Origin: Holothuria scabra
Lineage: Eukaryota; Echinodermata; Holothuroidea; Aspidochirotida; Holothuriidae
DNA: 64,000 bases
NCBI GenBank assembly: GCA_037179385.1
Contig: CM074193.1
Location: 36,668,846 to 36,732,845, forward strand
Direction of reading: 5' to 3'
The number at the start of each line of letters is the position of its first letter. Position 1 is the stretch's first letter. The translations under genes were made by a program, and so were the position numbers. Below the pieces are notes generated by a model, which saw only the letters and a list, made by a program, of their open reading frames with translations, was not told where the DNA came from and did not search any database. Below are positions 1 through 11,329 of the stretch, piece after piece.

Positions 1-1052
1 GTACTTCATTCCATTACATGTATTTCATTAAATGGACTAAGATACCAAGCCTCAAGATTGGTATTTCAATCTATAACATGTTTTACATTAAATGGAATGA
101 GATACCAAGCCTCAAGATTGGTATTTCATTCTCATGTATTACATTAAAAGGACTGAGATACCAAGCCTCACGCTTGGTACTTCATTCCATAACATGTTTT
201 ACATTAAATGGAATGAGACACCAAGCCTCAAGATTGGTATTTCACTCCATAACATGTATTACATTAAGTAGACAGAGGTACCAAGCCTCAAGATTGGTAC
301 TTCATTCCATAACATGTATTACATTAAATGGAATGAGATACCAAGCCTCACGCTTGGTACTTCATTCCATAACATGTTTTACATTAAGTGGACTGAGATA
401 CCAAGCCTCAAGATTGGTATTTCATTCCATAACATGTTTTACATTAAATGGACTAAGATACCAAGCTCAAGATTGGTATTTCATTCCATAACATGTATTA
501 CATTAAATGGACTGAGATACCAAGCCTCATGCTTGGTACTTCATTCCATTACATGTATTACATTAAATGGACTAAGATACCAAGCCTCAAGATTGGTATT
601 TCAATCTATAACATGTTTTACATTAAATGGAATGAGATACCAAGCCTCAAGATTGGTATTTCATTCTCATGTATTACATTAAAAGGACTGAGATACCAAG
701 CCTCATGCTTGGTACTTCATTCCATAACATGTTTTACATTAAATGGAATGAGACACCAAGCCTCAAGATTGGTATTTCACTCCATAACATGTATTACATT
801 AAGTAGACAGAGGTACCAAGCCTCAAGATTGGTACTTCATTCCATAACATGTATTATATTAAATGGAATGAGATACCAAGCCTCACGCTTGGTACTTCAT
901 TCCATAACATGTTTTACATTAAGTGGACTGAGATACCAAGCCTCAAGATTGGTATTTCATTCCATAACATGTTTTACATTAAATGGACATATCGAGATAC
1001 CAAGCTTCAAGCTTGGTACTTCTTTCTGTTACAAGTATTCATTATATTAAGT
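1..1052. repeat. 60-bp satellite in a 535-bp higher-order unit
   Basis: About 17 tandem units of 56-60 bp, sharing ACATGTNTTACATTAA and GATACCAAGCCTC. The order of unit variants repeats exactly 535 bp later (1 to 536, 61 to 596, 121 to 656, 177 to 712, 241 to 776, 361 to 896), so nine subunits form one higher-order unit present almost twice. Some units carry a hairpin, CCAAGC-CTCAC-GCTTGG. The array is cut by the window's left edge and fades after about 1020. The 60-bp period is divisible by three, so frames stay open through it; these are not genes. Confidence 0.93.
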
Positions 1053-1448
1053 TGATTGAGACCCCAAGCCACATGCAGACAGGCTTGCCACGTCACATAA
1101 GTCTACAGGTGCTTAGAACTTTCGTCTCAGTTTTTACGTTAGAAGTCTAAGGTAGGCCTAGCAATAATACTGTGGCAGTGGGTAGGACTAACGTTAGCAT
1201 CTACCCTACTTCTCCATTTTCGCGCAATTCGGATTTGTGCTAATTCATGCACAGTTACTTGGGTGCTTCTTTCACGATTCGTTCATATATAGATCGGCCT
1301 GTCGACAGTAATATCTGGCGGTTCTTGGACCTGTCAAAACTGTACTTAATTTCAGGCTGGGCTGTTTTCAATATTCTTCAAAGTTCAAAGCCATATGCCC
1401 AATATCAGGACTGCATCGTACTGCACTGCTTGCTAACTAAACTGTATA
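1053..1448. other. Unannotated spacer
   Basis: Between the satellite and the inverted-repeat element. I see no coding exon, RNA or repeat here. Confidence 0.5.
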
Positions 1449-1936
1449 TACCGTATTTACTCTATTAAACGCCCCGGGGGCGTGAAATTTTCGTTAAGGG
1501 GGCGTTTATTAGAGTCAAATTTATGTGACTTCTGATAAACTGCTACATTTGGCATATTTGTCCATTTGGTTGTGAGCTTCACAATCAGCTGTGAGCTCCT
1601 CCCCAATGATCGGTAACCAAACTTCCCTATAAATATGGTAGCCACGAACAGCACTCTGAACTTTGCAAGTGTGATCAACTTTCGCCGACATCTTAATATG
1701 TAACTTACGCACAGAAGTGACTTTTTTACGTGCCCGCGACCTATGCATGCATGCATGCTGTGCACAGTATACAGCCAGGCCTCACGTTGCTATACTGACC
1801 GGCCGGTTATACGCACGTACATACGGTAATTGCATAATAGTTACCGTGAGTAGTACCATTAGCAGTACATACCGAGCCAGCAGACAACGGTACGAAAAAG
1901 CCTTTCTTTTCTTGTGGGGGTATGCATGACGTTTCA

Positions 1937-1944
1937 TGACGTCA
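1937..1944. promoter_or_regulatory. Consensus CRE palindrome inside the TIR element
   Basis: TGACGTCA, with a related ATGACG nine bases upstream. It matches the CREB/ATF site. Its location inside a transposon-like element makes function uncertain. Confidence 0.35.
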
Positions 1945-2261
1945 TAACTCATTTATACGTAATTAGATAAAACTTGCCATTTTCGAGGGCTTATATATCA
2001 GTTATTAGGTTGTTTTAAAGTAAACCAATGGTTGAATTTTACTAATAAAAAATGCGAAAATCAAATTTTGCCAATTACAGGTAACTTCAAGCATTGCAAA
2101 GTGCATTTTGGCCAAATTTTGGAAAAGTTACGTAGCTGCATCTGAACTGTTCAGGAAATTCGATTTTTGTTATTTAATCACGCTATTTCCAATTTTAAAA
2201 ACTTGCATATTCGATGAAAAATTTTTTAATCTACAATTTTAAATAAACTGCTTTTTTAACC

Positions 2262-4310
2262 ATTCTTTAACGAAGTCAAGTTCACGGCAAATACAGGGCG
2301 ATTCGTTGACCAGTGGCTTCGTGAACAAGAACCTCCGCACTGTTCTCCATTGTACTGCACGTACTGATTGTGCGAAATAATTCGATGCGTACAGTATATC
2401 ACGAGTGTACGTTGAGTCAACCGGTACCATAAGTCGGCCATTTTCGTAATAATCAAATGAGGGGATTACACTTGTTTCATGATCAACTCAAAGTGGCCCT
2501 TGGCTACGTTATATCCATCGTATAAAATATAAATTTAAAAGAAGATATGTGATTTTATTTCAATCAAGGGATACATCATAAATGTAAACATGCTAGTAAA
2601 GGTTCCATGGACTGCAGACTGTTCAAAATAATGAACTAACAGCAAATATCTGCATGATTTCTAGTAAGCAACTGGCAGAACTGTGTCATTGACTGATCTT
2701 ACTCAGTAGAGAGTAATTAGGCCCTGATAGGTAGCACTCTCAGGCCAGTTAGCCTGTTTCATCCTTTTTATTTTGGGAGGGGGTATTAAGTGTGGTGGTA
2801 GGGTGCTTCGTGTGGAAAAGGGCAATACTAGACTCTCTTAGATTTCCTGTTCAATGCAAGATCACTTCATGCATAAGCATTTGGGAAGGATTTTTCAAAT
2901 TGACACTGGAATCTTTATATTGAAATTAACATCTCAGTAAATAAACTTGGAGGAACGTATCAATGGAAGCAAATGATGCACTTTATTTCTTGAATATGCC
3001 CAATGAAAAATTAGTCTTTGCCTTAGGATTTTTGTCTTAGGATTTGCTGAGGAAACTATATTTCACTGACTTAGGCTGGGATTAGCTACCCCCTATTTCT
3101 CAGTATAACATGCAATCCTGCTACTGCAATTATTCTACTGATAAGTACCAGCAGGGTAGTTTACTCCTTGCCAGCACAGTGACTGCTTTAAGGTTAACAT
3201 TGACAAGTTCTTCCATGACTGGTAGAATCTGATTGTTTGGGGCTGTTTGTTTAGGTTTGGTGGTTTGACTTTTGATAGTCTTTGGACTTCATGGCATCTT
3301 ATGGGACCTTGGCCCTCCTTTGCCCTTCAACCTGTTATGTTATGTTAATTGCTGCTAGCTGTTCCCTTCAAAATTCTAGGCCTATACAGGACTGAACTGG
3401 GCAGCAACTAGCTAAGGGTGTGCAACACTTTCCCGCAATGTGCAATGCTCAGTCCAGAATGACAAGCAAAAATATGCAATTCAAGCGCACACTATTTTAG
3501 TTGTAACTCTCACATTTGCCCACAGATAAAGTTCGGATTTCTACAAAATATTATTGTGAGTCATTATATCATGGTAAGAAATAAACCCAACAATTACATG
3601 ACCTTTAGGTTTTGTACTTAGATCTTCAAGTTTCATATGCAACTTATTGGTAGAAATCATGACTTGAGAAAATCACCAAAATGTCTGGAAGACTTACCTT
3701 AATTTATCGCATAAAACAAGACTAACAAGTAATATTCTAGCAGCACATGAACTGAAAAATGGTACTAATCCAGTCCTCTGTTTATCCTCATGCTACTGAA
3801 AAGTGTAGAGATTTAGCAATGCACTGTACCAAACAAACACACAGTGACACATAGCACTGCATGCACTGGGCCTGGACAATTAATTCCTGTGTAAATAGGC
3901 TCGTTGTTAAAGACACTAGAAAGAACGACCATTCACCTTATTACCATTGGAACAACTGTTCTAAGGATTCCACAAAACTAGTAGTATAGCGAGGGCCTGT
4001 AGCTAGCTAGCTCAGATGAACTTGACATATGTATTGTTATGACTCAATCAGTGTTGTATTGGTTGGCATGTATAAAATTGCATACTTACAACGTGCGTTG
4101 CTGGCTCACCACTAACGTCCCATACAAACCTGTGCAAATGTACACGCAAAACTATCGAATTTCAAGTGAATTTTCTAGGCACCATTACACCATTGCATGA
4201 TCATTTCCAATCGCAAAATTGATACCAATAGGAAGCTAAGACTCTTTTCTAACTGATTTTACCAAATTTATCTGTTTTTATTCTTTAACGAAGTCAAGTT
4301 CACGGCAAAT
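2262..4310. repeat. 31-bp direct repeat pair inside the TIR element
   Basis: ATTCTTTAACGAAGTCAAGT and the following 11 bases are identical at 2262-2292 and 4280-4310, 2018 bp apart. This could be the duplicated edge of an internal insertion or a shared exon-like module: read on the minus strand it encodes ICRELDFVKE. Confidence 0.7.
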
Positions 4311-5076
4311 ATGCAACAACTTTTTAAGCCTTGAAAAAGGCTACCCTATTTCGTTACCTGATTTTTCACTTACTACGATCAATCGAAAAATGTTCAAAGT
4401 CTTTCTAGGAAAATAAGACTTTCGAAATTCGAATTACCATGTTTTGGTACTTTGTTAAGCCTTCTCTTGCATAATTCATCAACGTAAACCTAAGGATACA
4501 TCCAGTATTAGTTCCGCGAAATGTCATCAGTTGCTTCAATTTTTGGGGGCGGGGCTACAAGAAAACTTGGTTTTCAGCTCATTAACTCGCCCGTTGTCCG
4601 ATGGCTGTACGCGTTCATAGCATTTCACTGTTAAAGTTTTCCTGTGTTGAATTTGGATTTTTATGTTAGGCTGTTCGGATAGGCTAGCGAATAGTTGTAT
4701 ACCTACGGTATGTACAGTACCACTTTCGAACCGCAAACGAAGCAGTATAGGCTCGCGGTATGTGATAGCGTGACGGATATCGACAGAAATTAGTTGCAGA
4801 AACATGCCTTTTACTTCAGGATACAGTATGGGACTTTAGGAGATTTCGTGGCTTCAAGGCAGGACTATTTCATTTTCCTTTTACCATATTGTCTTTGGAA
4901 TTAACAATTTCACTTTATGCAATGTGACGAAAAAGTTGGGGGGGGGGGCGTTTATTAGAGAGGGGGCGTTTAATAGAGTAAATACGGTACACGATTTTAC
5001 TCAGTCACTTTGTTGTTAAGTTGTTGTTGTTTATGTGAATGGTGTTTCCCGCGGTTCAGTGCCTTTTGGTGAACTG

Positions 5077-5093
5077 TGACGTAAGTGACGTCA
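5077..5093. promoter_or_regulatory. Paired CRE-like sites
   Basis: TGACGTAA at 5077-5084 and perfect TGACGTCA at 5086-5093, nine bases apart in the same orientation, in a CpG-rich stretch next to the possible coding fragment. Could mark an old promoter. Confidence 0.35.
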
Positions 5094-5349
5094 GGATCGA
5101 AGTACCGTCGATTTAAGGTCAGCCGTATATGTCCCTGCTACGTCGGTTTCGCGCGTAAGGTTAACTGCGAATGAGTAACTCGAGCTGGATACCGATCCAA
5201 ATGGTATAATCTGCGTCACTCCGATCTCTGAAGAAAGAATAATACCCTTCAACCCATCTAGTATCATTGTTGTATCGAGGAACGACGAAATCTGGAAGGT
5301 TAACAATACGAATACGGGCGAGAATGTTACCAAGCTGTATTTCGTGTAA
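5089..5349 (+). pseudogene. Possible decayed coding fragment, unknown family
   Basis: One frame reads STVDLRSAVYVPATSVSR... up to a TAA at 5176-5178, then LELDTDPNGIICVTPISEE... IIVVSRNDEIWKVNNTNTGE... to TAA at 5347-5349. The peptide composition is protein-like, not low complexity, and the stretch is CpG-rich unlike its surroundings. With one internal stop it would be a broken gene, or an exon whose splice sites I have mis-set. A 100-residue open frame on the opposite strand (5091-5393) is the competing reading. I do not recognise a family. Confidence 0.22.
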
Positions 5350-5399
5350 TAGGTTCTAATAGGTACTGGCATTTGGGGTGTGTTGGTTCTCAAGTTATT

Positions 5400-6740
5400 A
5401 GGGAGTAGTTGTAGCTTTAATTCGGCTTAGCAGTAACTTACATGCTATCTAAAAATCCAAAACCGCTACAAACTTACTTAAAATTTGGTGGTCGAGCTGT
5501 TATTAGCGGCTGGGAACGGTTTCCCTTCCGAAAAATATCGGAATTTGTGTACTAAATTTTCTGGTCCCAATATGAGCCTCCGAGCTCAGTACTAGTGCCA
5601 AACGGAATACGGTACACTGACCACATTTTGTAAAAGCGATCAGCCCTTTCCCGATGAAATGCTTGTATTTCGACACTCGACGAAGTAGCCATGTATTAAA
5701 ATTTTGATCTTTCTTGCGGAAAATCTCATCAGAAATTCCTGCCCCTGGAGACTGGGTGTCATGACATGGCCGATAGTTTTAGACAGGGGCTGGTTTTTCA
5801 ATAGAAAATCGCAAGCAGACCTTGGCATCTTTCATGATATTAGGCGCAGACCTTTCAGGTGGGGATAGGGGTACTGCACTCCTCCCAGAGCAGGGGAAGT
5901 GCTTATTTCAGTGCATTGACACTTACTGTACATGTATTTTAGGGCAAGGGGGTAGCCTGTAGTAGCTTGTCAGTTCGGCCTGCAGCGGACCGTGTTGACA
6001 TGGGGCCGGGCAAAATAGGACTTGAAAAATATTCAGTTCACGGCAAACAGGATCCGCCTCTCCCCGTACGCCTTTGTGTATTTTTTGAAATGACGGTACC
6101 TGATATGTTTTTTTTTTAAATATATCAACTTGAAAAAATTTTACATTCTGTTTCCGCATTTTTAATCTTAGTTTCAGTTGAGAATAACTTTACTAAAGTT
6201 GGACCGACTTCCTTTGTTCAAGATCATTTGGTATCTAATTATGACTGAATTCGATTCCGTCAATAGTCACGGATACAAATCAATCCTTGAAACTCGTTTG
6301 AACTTGGTGCGGGTGCGGCAAGGTCACTGCAAGCGCTACTCTGGATTCGATGTCCCGCATGCGGTGTGTATGAGAACATTTGACGACGGTAGGCCAAAGC
6401 TTCCCTGCATGGAATATGAAACCTTTCTCGAAAAACTCTCTTCAATTGGCGCGGAGCGTATACAAAATTTTGAAAAATCGTGACCCCGCAGACCCCGATG
6501 ACATTTCAAAAGTTTCCCAAATTTGTTGTCCTTTTAGACAAAATATTTTAAAATCAAGAATTTTAATTGTAGAAAAATTGGAATTTTATGAAAGACATGT
6601 CACAAAAATAGCAACATAGCTGCCGGTGTCTCTTGATGATGTGGTGTCACACAAATGGTAACTATCCGATTTTGATATGTCCAGAGCTCAGAAAAGTTTA
6701 CCAAACTGATCTATTAGTGAGAAGAACTAGTGCACTTTAT
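5400..6740. other. No recognised gene; CpG-richer single-copy-looking DNA
   Basis: Contains a 101-residue + strand open frame (6178-6483) and minus frames at 5640-5828 and 5923-6159. None has a recognisable domain or clear splice context. I leave them uncalled. Confidence 0.4.
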
Positions 6741-6920
6741 GTTGCATAAATGCGGCGCGCAAAGCGCGCCGGAAATTTCGCTGTTTTTTGAGATTTGAAA
6801 AATTAAAGAAGGGGTTTCTGACACGGGAAGTGAGGGAGCGGATCATGCTTCCGCCCCTCATTTTTCACTGGGGGGGGGGGGGCTTTCTCCCACAGCCCCC
6901 GCTTCCTACTCCTATGCTTG
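6741..6920. repeat. Dispersed repeat with GC hairpin and G13 tract
   Basis: GGCGCGC-AAA-GCGCGCC (6754-6770) is a perfect 7-bp stem with a 3-base loop. It is followed about 100 bp later by 13 consecutive G (6870-6882) and a C-rich stretch. It resembles other G-tract repeats in the window, but its ends are not clear. Confidence 0.5.
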
Positions 6921-7439
6921 AAAAGGTTTTTTCTTTTTACTTTTCGAAAGGTAGACCTACCATTTCAAAACAATTGTGCTCAAATTCCAAATGGAATGCT
7001 CACCTATAAAATACATGCAAAATATCAAGCATATAAATAAGTGGCAGGTTCGAACCACTGGCTGTACGGTTGTGATTATATCTCTTGGAATCTTGGGCCC
7101 CTCTACACCTGACAGAAGATAATGTATTCATACAGCTCTCACCCCGGTCGGTACTTTCACATTTTGTAAACTTTACCCCTCGATCGGTTCCCTTTTTTCC
7201 TGGCAGAGATGCTGGCGATCAGTTCTACTACATGATGCCAAGTTTCTCGCAGGAAATTTAAGATTGGTTCTTTGATGATAGATCATATAGTTTGAACTTA
7301 TATACCTGGAGTGAACGACCAAGGCTCCATGGAGTTTGGACGCTGGTTCAAAATCATGCAGGTGTACCGTATGCTCACTAGAAGAGATTAGGCCTATACT
7401 TTACAGCTTTAGGTATAGTCAAAGTTTTTTGGCAGCCCA

Positions 7440-7690
7440 GCTGAAAATTCCATTTGGAACCCTTTTGGGTTAAACCCTTTGAACCCAAAGGGTTTCAAGT
7501 GATACCTTTTGTAGATACCCTTTGCATTTGGGCAGTCCCTTTTTTAGATGATGGAAATTGGTCAAAACTCAAAGGGAATTATAAAATTACCATTTTTATA
7601 AACCAAACCCTTTTGAAAACCCTTTACCATTTGGAAACCGTTGAAACCTTTTGGCTGATTTGGACAAAAGATCTCAATGGGAATTAAGTT
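7440..7690. repeat. AAACCCTTT / AAAGGGTTT-rich palindromic stretch
   Basis: Repeated AACCCTTTTG-type words in both orientations. The best is a 10-bp stem with 4-base loop at 7472-7495 (AAACCCTTTG-AACC-CAAAGGGTTT). Probably a degenerate palindromic repeat element. Confidence 0.5.
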
Positions 7691-7699
7691 CTGCTTGGC

Positions 7700-8156
7700 C
7701 GTAAGGCCTGTCCATTTAGGCCTATCCTCTCAAGTTGGTTAGATGGACGGAGTTTTTACGTGACGGCCCATATGGCCAGTTTCTAAGCAACTGGTTTATG
7801 TCGAGCCACCACGGACTAGCTTTTCCACTTGTGACTAACTGGCTTGTTTTTCCTACTCAATTGCTCTATGCTGAGCACCAAGCACAATGGCAGTAGGTGT
7901 TTTTTACAGGCTTCGGTATGACCCGGCCAATACTCGAACTCCCGACCTCCCAACTGCAAGCTAGTCCAGGCGCGGATCCGCACATTCAAAAAAGGGGGGC
8001 TGACCTAAGAGAAAAAGGGGGTGAGAGGGAGCTCCACTGCTAATTTTCCATATGTTTTATTGTTGATATGGCGAAAAAGGGAGGGATGGGGCGGTAAGCC
8101 CCCACCCGTTAACCGCGCCTGAAGTCGGATGCTTTAACCACTTGACCATGCCGTCG
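7700..8156 (-). mobile_element. tRNA-derived SINE, interrupted by a MITE
   Basis: On the minus strand the 5' head near 8156 reads GGTCAAGTGGTTAAAGCATC (A-box-like) and continues after the interruption with GGGAGTTCGAGTATTGGCC (B-box-like), then the body shared with the copies at 31733 and 30965 (TGGTGCTCAGC..., ...AACTGGCCATATGGGCC). A 155-bp G-rich element (7967-8121) splits the head. Not a functional tRNA. Confidence 0.7.
7967..8121. mobile_element. 155-bp MITE with CAGGCGCGG inverted ends, inside a SINE
   Basis: CAGGCGCGG at 7967-7975 and CCGCGCCTG at 8113-8121 are perfect 9-bp inverted ends. It sits between the A- and B-box-like parts of the SINE head, so it inserted after the SINE. Related ends occur at 10140 (CAGGCGGATCC) and 11153 (GGATCCGCGCCTG on the other strand). 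Confidence 0.65.
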
Positions 8157-8159
8157 GTT

Positions 8160-9955
8160 ATTTACTCTCTCATAACTCAACTGCAAACCAGACTTGACTG
8201 AACAATATCATGTGAATCATCTATTGGTATCCTTACTGAACGCATCTCTTCTCCCTGTTTCTTGTTTTTTCATGTCATGTGTGTTTATTTTCTTCCTCTT
8301 TTCTATTCCAAATTCTAATTCTTGTTTTGCCCTATTTCATTTTCCCTCTTCGCTATCCCTTCGCTATCCTTTCTCGTTCCTGTTCCTGATTTATTCAACC
8401 TTTCCTCAGATGAGGGGAAATCGTCCTACACCCCTGCTTCCCCCCTCCCGTCAATTAATTGACATAAAAGTTTATCCCTATCAATTTCACTGACCACTGC
8501 ACTATGCACGCGCCCGGCATTGTACAGATTTTGAACGTGTCAGAAAATTCGTGAAACTAGTATATACAATGAATGTTGGCCACAAAAAGCCAACACTTTA
8601 CCCTCAAATTTCTCTTCGTAGGCCAACTCGTTCGCTTGTGGTAATTGATATTATGTTCAAAAGGTTAAAATTGACCTTCGTGGGTAATTTTTATGCCGAC
8701 CCTCAGATGTGCGTCACGAAAGTTAAAAACGAAAGCACTTTTTCGTGTACGGCCCGCTGCCTACGACTGAGATACTTTTACAAAACAATACGGTGATCAG
8801 CATGATTAGTAATCATGAAAGGCAAAGTAAGATACAAAAAGAAATTACAAAAAAAAATGCAGACGTATGCAAAAATAATGTTAAGAACATAAAGTCACTT
8901 TAGAGAAATAATAACTGCCTCGAATTGTAAGTTTTTCTTTCTAAAAACTCTTCAAATTGTCAAAATGGGAAAGTCTGTCAGTATCAATAATGTGGGCTTA
9001 AGTTGTTGAGGCATGGATTCAACTCATTTGTCAGATTTTTTTCTTTTAACTTTTTTTTTTTGCCGAAATATTGGTCCCGTACCGGTTCCGGTGCCTCTTA
9101 GAAGTAACAATTTATTCTTCCTATGCGAGATGGTATGATTCCAATCGCATTGACAATAAATTAATCCATCTGGTTATTCGCGTTCCTTTCTTGTGCCTCA
9201 TCTGAGGTCATCTGAGATTTCGGTGAGGTTTTATTAAATGTAGAATGAAGCAAAAAGAGAGGAAAATGAATCACAGAGTCTATGCAAATGCTTGAAACAA
9301 GTAACTTGCTCTACTAGGGAGCTGTATAATAATCAGGCCTTGATCAGGCCTTGAAGGGCAGTTGTATGACCTCCCTGTGGGTATGCAAAGTTTGTAAAAT
9401 TCTCATGCCACTTATGCAATCACATTTTAATAATATGGGGTTGTTGAGGAGAAAATCCAGTATAAAGTTAAAAGAAAAACAAAAGACAACACATTAATGT
9501 GGGGATGTGATGTCATATGGGCTTGCTTCAAGGTCACTTTCTGTTGAAAATGTGAAAACTTTACGTGTTCATATCTTGAGAACCATGCACACCTCGGATT
9601 TCAATGCAAATTTCACCAAAATGCTCAGCATAATTACCCGCGGCCCTCTTATGACATACAAATTCTTGTTGTGACCTTAAAGCCTTCTTTTAAGTTTTTT
9701 TAACAAGAGAATTAAATAATTAGGTAATTGAATAGCGCCACCAAATATCAAAATTTGGGAGAGAGGGGAGGGACTCAATCTAAGGGTAATAAAAATGTTG
9801 GTGGAAAATTTTTCAGATGCACCGTGGAACCTAGCCAAAAGCGCCTGTTCAGGGGAGAAGCCCTGAGGTTGTAGCATATCTCTGGATAAAAATACTTCTC
9901 AGGAGAAGTAGTATATTACCGGTATATTTAGTTTTTCGGTTAACATAACTCCTGA
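8160..9955. other. No recognised gene
   Basis: Includes a pyrimidine-rich strand-asymmetric stretch at 8230-8420, and a short tandem TCAGGCCTTGA pair near 9332-9353. Nothing else is supported. Confidence 0.4.
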
Positions 9956-9957
9956 CT

Positions 9958-10052
9958 GACCCAACTTGGGGGGGGGGGGGGGCAAGTGGAGTGATCAAGT
10001 GCAAAATTCGGGGGAAAATGCCCCCTCTTGCCCCACCGTCGCGCCGCCACTG
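9958..10052 (-). repeat. G15-containing repeat fragment ending CGCCGCCACTG
   Basis: A run of 15 G (9968-9982) is followed by a GGGGGAAAATGCCCCC inverted motif and a terminal GCCGCCACTG, whose complement starts CAGTGGCG like the ends of the 11330-13289 element. Fragmentary. Confidence 0.4.
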
Positions 10053-10139
10053 AAAAGGTTACAATAGAATGATCATAGCGTAGTTCAGAATCAGAGTGAA
10101 CTCTGACTGCAAGTTTTTGGGAAATAAACATTACATCTA

Positions 10140-10240
10140 CAGGCGGATCCAGACATTTCCAAAAGGGAGGGGGCGGGGCTAAGCTTGGAGAAAGCGGAGC
10201 GTAGGAAATTTTTTGAAAAATCAGACCCTCAGATGGCCGG
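10140..10240 (+). repeat. CAGGCGGATCC-type G-rich repeat fragment
   Basis: Begins CAGGCGGATCCAGAC and continues with a GGGAGGGGGCGGGGC tract, as in related copies at 7967 and 11153 (reverse). The right end is not clear. Confidence 0.4.
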
Positions 10241-10404
10241 AGATAGCATTTTCGAGATACATACGAAGAATCTATCTTCGCTTAATAAAATGCTCACTTC
10301 AAAATAAGTTCGTGAACTGCGAAGTGATTAGAAAGTTATTAAAAAAAAGTACTTTGACCCCAAAAATGTTATTTTGCCGGAAAGACAATCTTAGCGGAGT
10401 GATA

Positions 10405-10671
10405 CCAGTAGTTGGTGTAGAGAAAACTCTCCATTGGTCCAGCTTTTTGATTTACTGTTAATTCAAACAATGCAGATTACCAAACTTTTTATAACACAGC
10501 ATGAACTGTACTGAGAGTGTTTTGACTGTGACATAGAGCTTTTCTACACTCACGCTGAAGCAATAAACTGAGATTAAGACTGGAAAAGGATGAATTTCAG
10601 ACAATTGTGGGCGTGGCTTAAGTAAGAAAGTTAGGAGAATTGGTACTGTTTGGGGTGAGAGAACTTGGCCT
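10405..10671 (+). mobile_element. TTAA MITE, family B, 5'-truncated
   Basis: Shares CAATAAACTGAGATT, GGATGAATTTCAGA and TTGGTACTGTTTGGGGT with the full copies at 51363 and 54979. The right end GGCCT is followed by TTAA (10672-10675). The left end is replaced by unrelated sequence. Confidence 0.7.
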
Positions 10672-11084
10672 TTAAATGATCTTGATTCTTTTCGAGGAAA
10701 CTAAACAACGGAATTGGAAATATGCTAAAGCTTCTCTGTTGTGACTCTTAGCTTAATTAAAGATCCGCTGAATTGATGAAGTTGTCTGTTACTGCTCGAG
10801 CTGTCTGTTAATTATTTTCCCGTAACATCTCTTGTGTGATAAATGGCAAACTATTTCTCGCCGCAACTGAACACCCTCCGCTCCCCATCCCCGTCTCGTA
10901 CGTCTATGCCGGCCTGGGAAGGAGCTAAAGGAATGAGCACGCCCTTTGATTATTAACCCGGACTTAATATTATACGAGGTTCGTGTATTTGACTTTGCGT
11001 TGTGAGGGAAAGGATGAGCCTGAAATAGTCCCCTTGAATATTCTCATAGATAAGCATTATGCTTATTTTAGTGTATTTGTTATA

Positions 11085-11153
11085 GTTGATGTGAAGAAAA
11101 AAAGGGGTCGGGGCTAAGGCCGTAAAAGCCCCCCCGCCTTGGATCCGCGCCTG
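11085..11153 (-). repeat. G-rich MITE fragment ending GGATCCGCGCCTG
   Basis: The complement starts CAGGCGCGGATCC, the same end as the element at 7967. The G-tract body is visible; the far end is lost. Confidence 0.45.
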
Positions 11154-11329
11154 ATCTAGACGACAGTGAACGGTGAATCCCTGAACCAACATTAGAACGC
11201 CACAAAAAAAGTAATCGCGTATTTCTTTCCCGCCAAATGCCTACCAGTTGAAAATAATTCATTATTTTATACACTCGTTTCTGACATTGATATTAGCACG
11301 CCTAATATCATAGTTGCTCGTTCAAAATA

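Larger units (their letters stand above)
1451..4987. mobile_element. 3.5-kb DNA transposon remnant with perfect 25-bp TIRs
   Basis: The left end CCGTATTTACTCTATTAAAC (first 20 of 25, 1451-1475) is matched base for base by its reverse complement at 4963-4987. TA flanks both ends (1449-1450, 4988-4989), a possible TA target duplication. Beside the ends are extra GGGGGCGTTTATTAGAG copies: inverted on the left (about 1498-1515), direct on the right (about 4944-4960). A 31-bp direct repeat lies inside (2262-2292 and 4280-4310). The outer parts (1450-2460, 4260-4990) are CpG-richer than the middle, so the middle may be a separate insertion. No transposase was recognised, and the short minus-strand frames near both ends lack a known domain. 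Probably non-autonomous or decayed. Confidence 0.75.

Noticed and set aside
1..1052. CRISPR-like array (hairpin repeats at regular spacing)
   Set aside because: There are no unique spacers; the whole 60-bp unit repeats, and the genome is eukaryotic.
18..1055. Overlapping + strand open frames up to 185 codons
   Set aside because: They follow the 60-bp satellite; the unit length is a multiple of three, so frames stay open without selection.
4536..4805. 89-codon minus-strand frame as transposase of the 3.5-kb element
   Set aside because: No catalytic motif or DNA-binding domain visible; length far too short.
6178..6483. 101-codon + strand frame as a gene
   Set aside because: Protein-like in part, but no recognised domain, no splice context and no second line of evidence.
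8194..8493. 99-codon + strand frame with hydrophobic runs as a membrane protein
   Set aside because: The hydrophobicity comes from a pyrimidine-rich stretch (Phe, Leu, Ser codons); no supporting signal.
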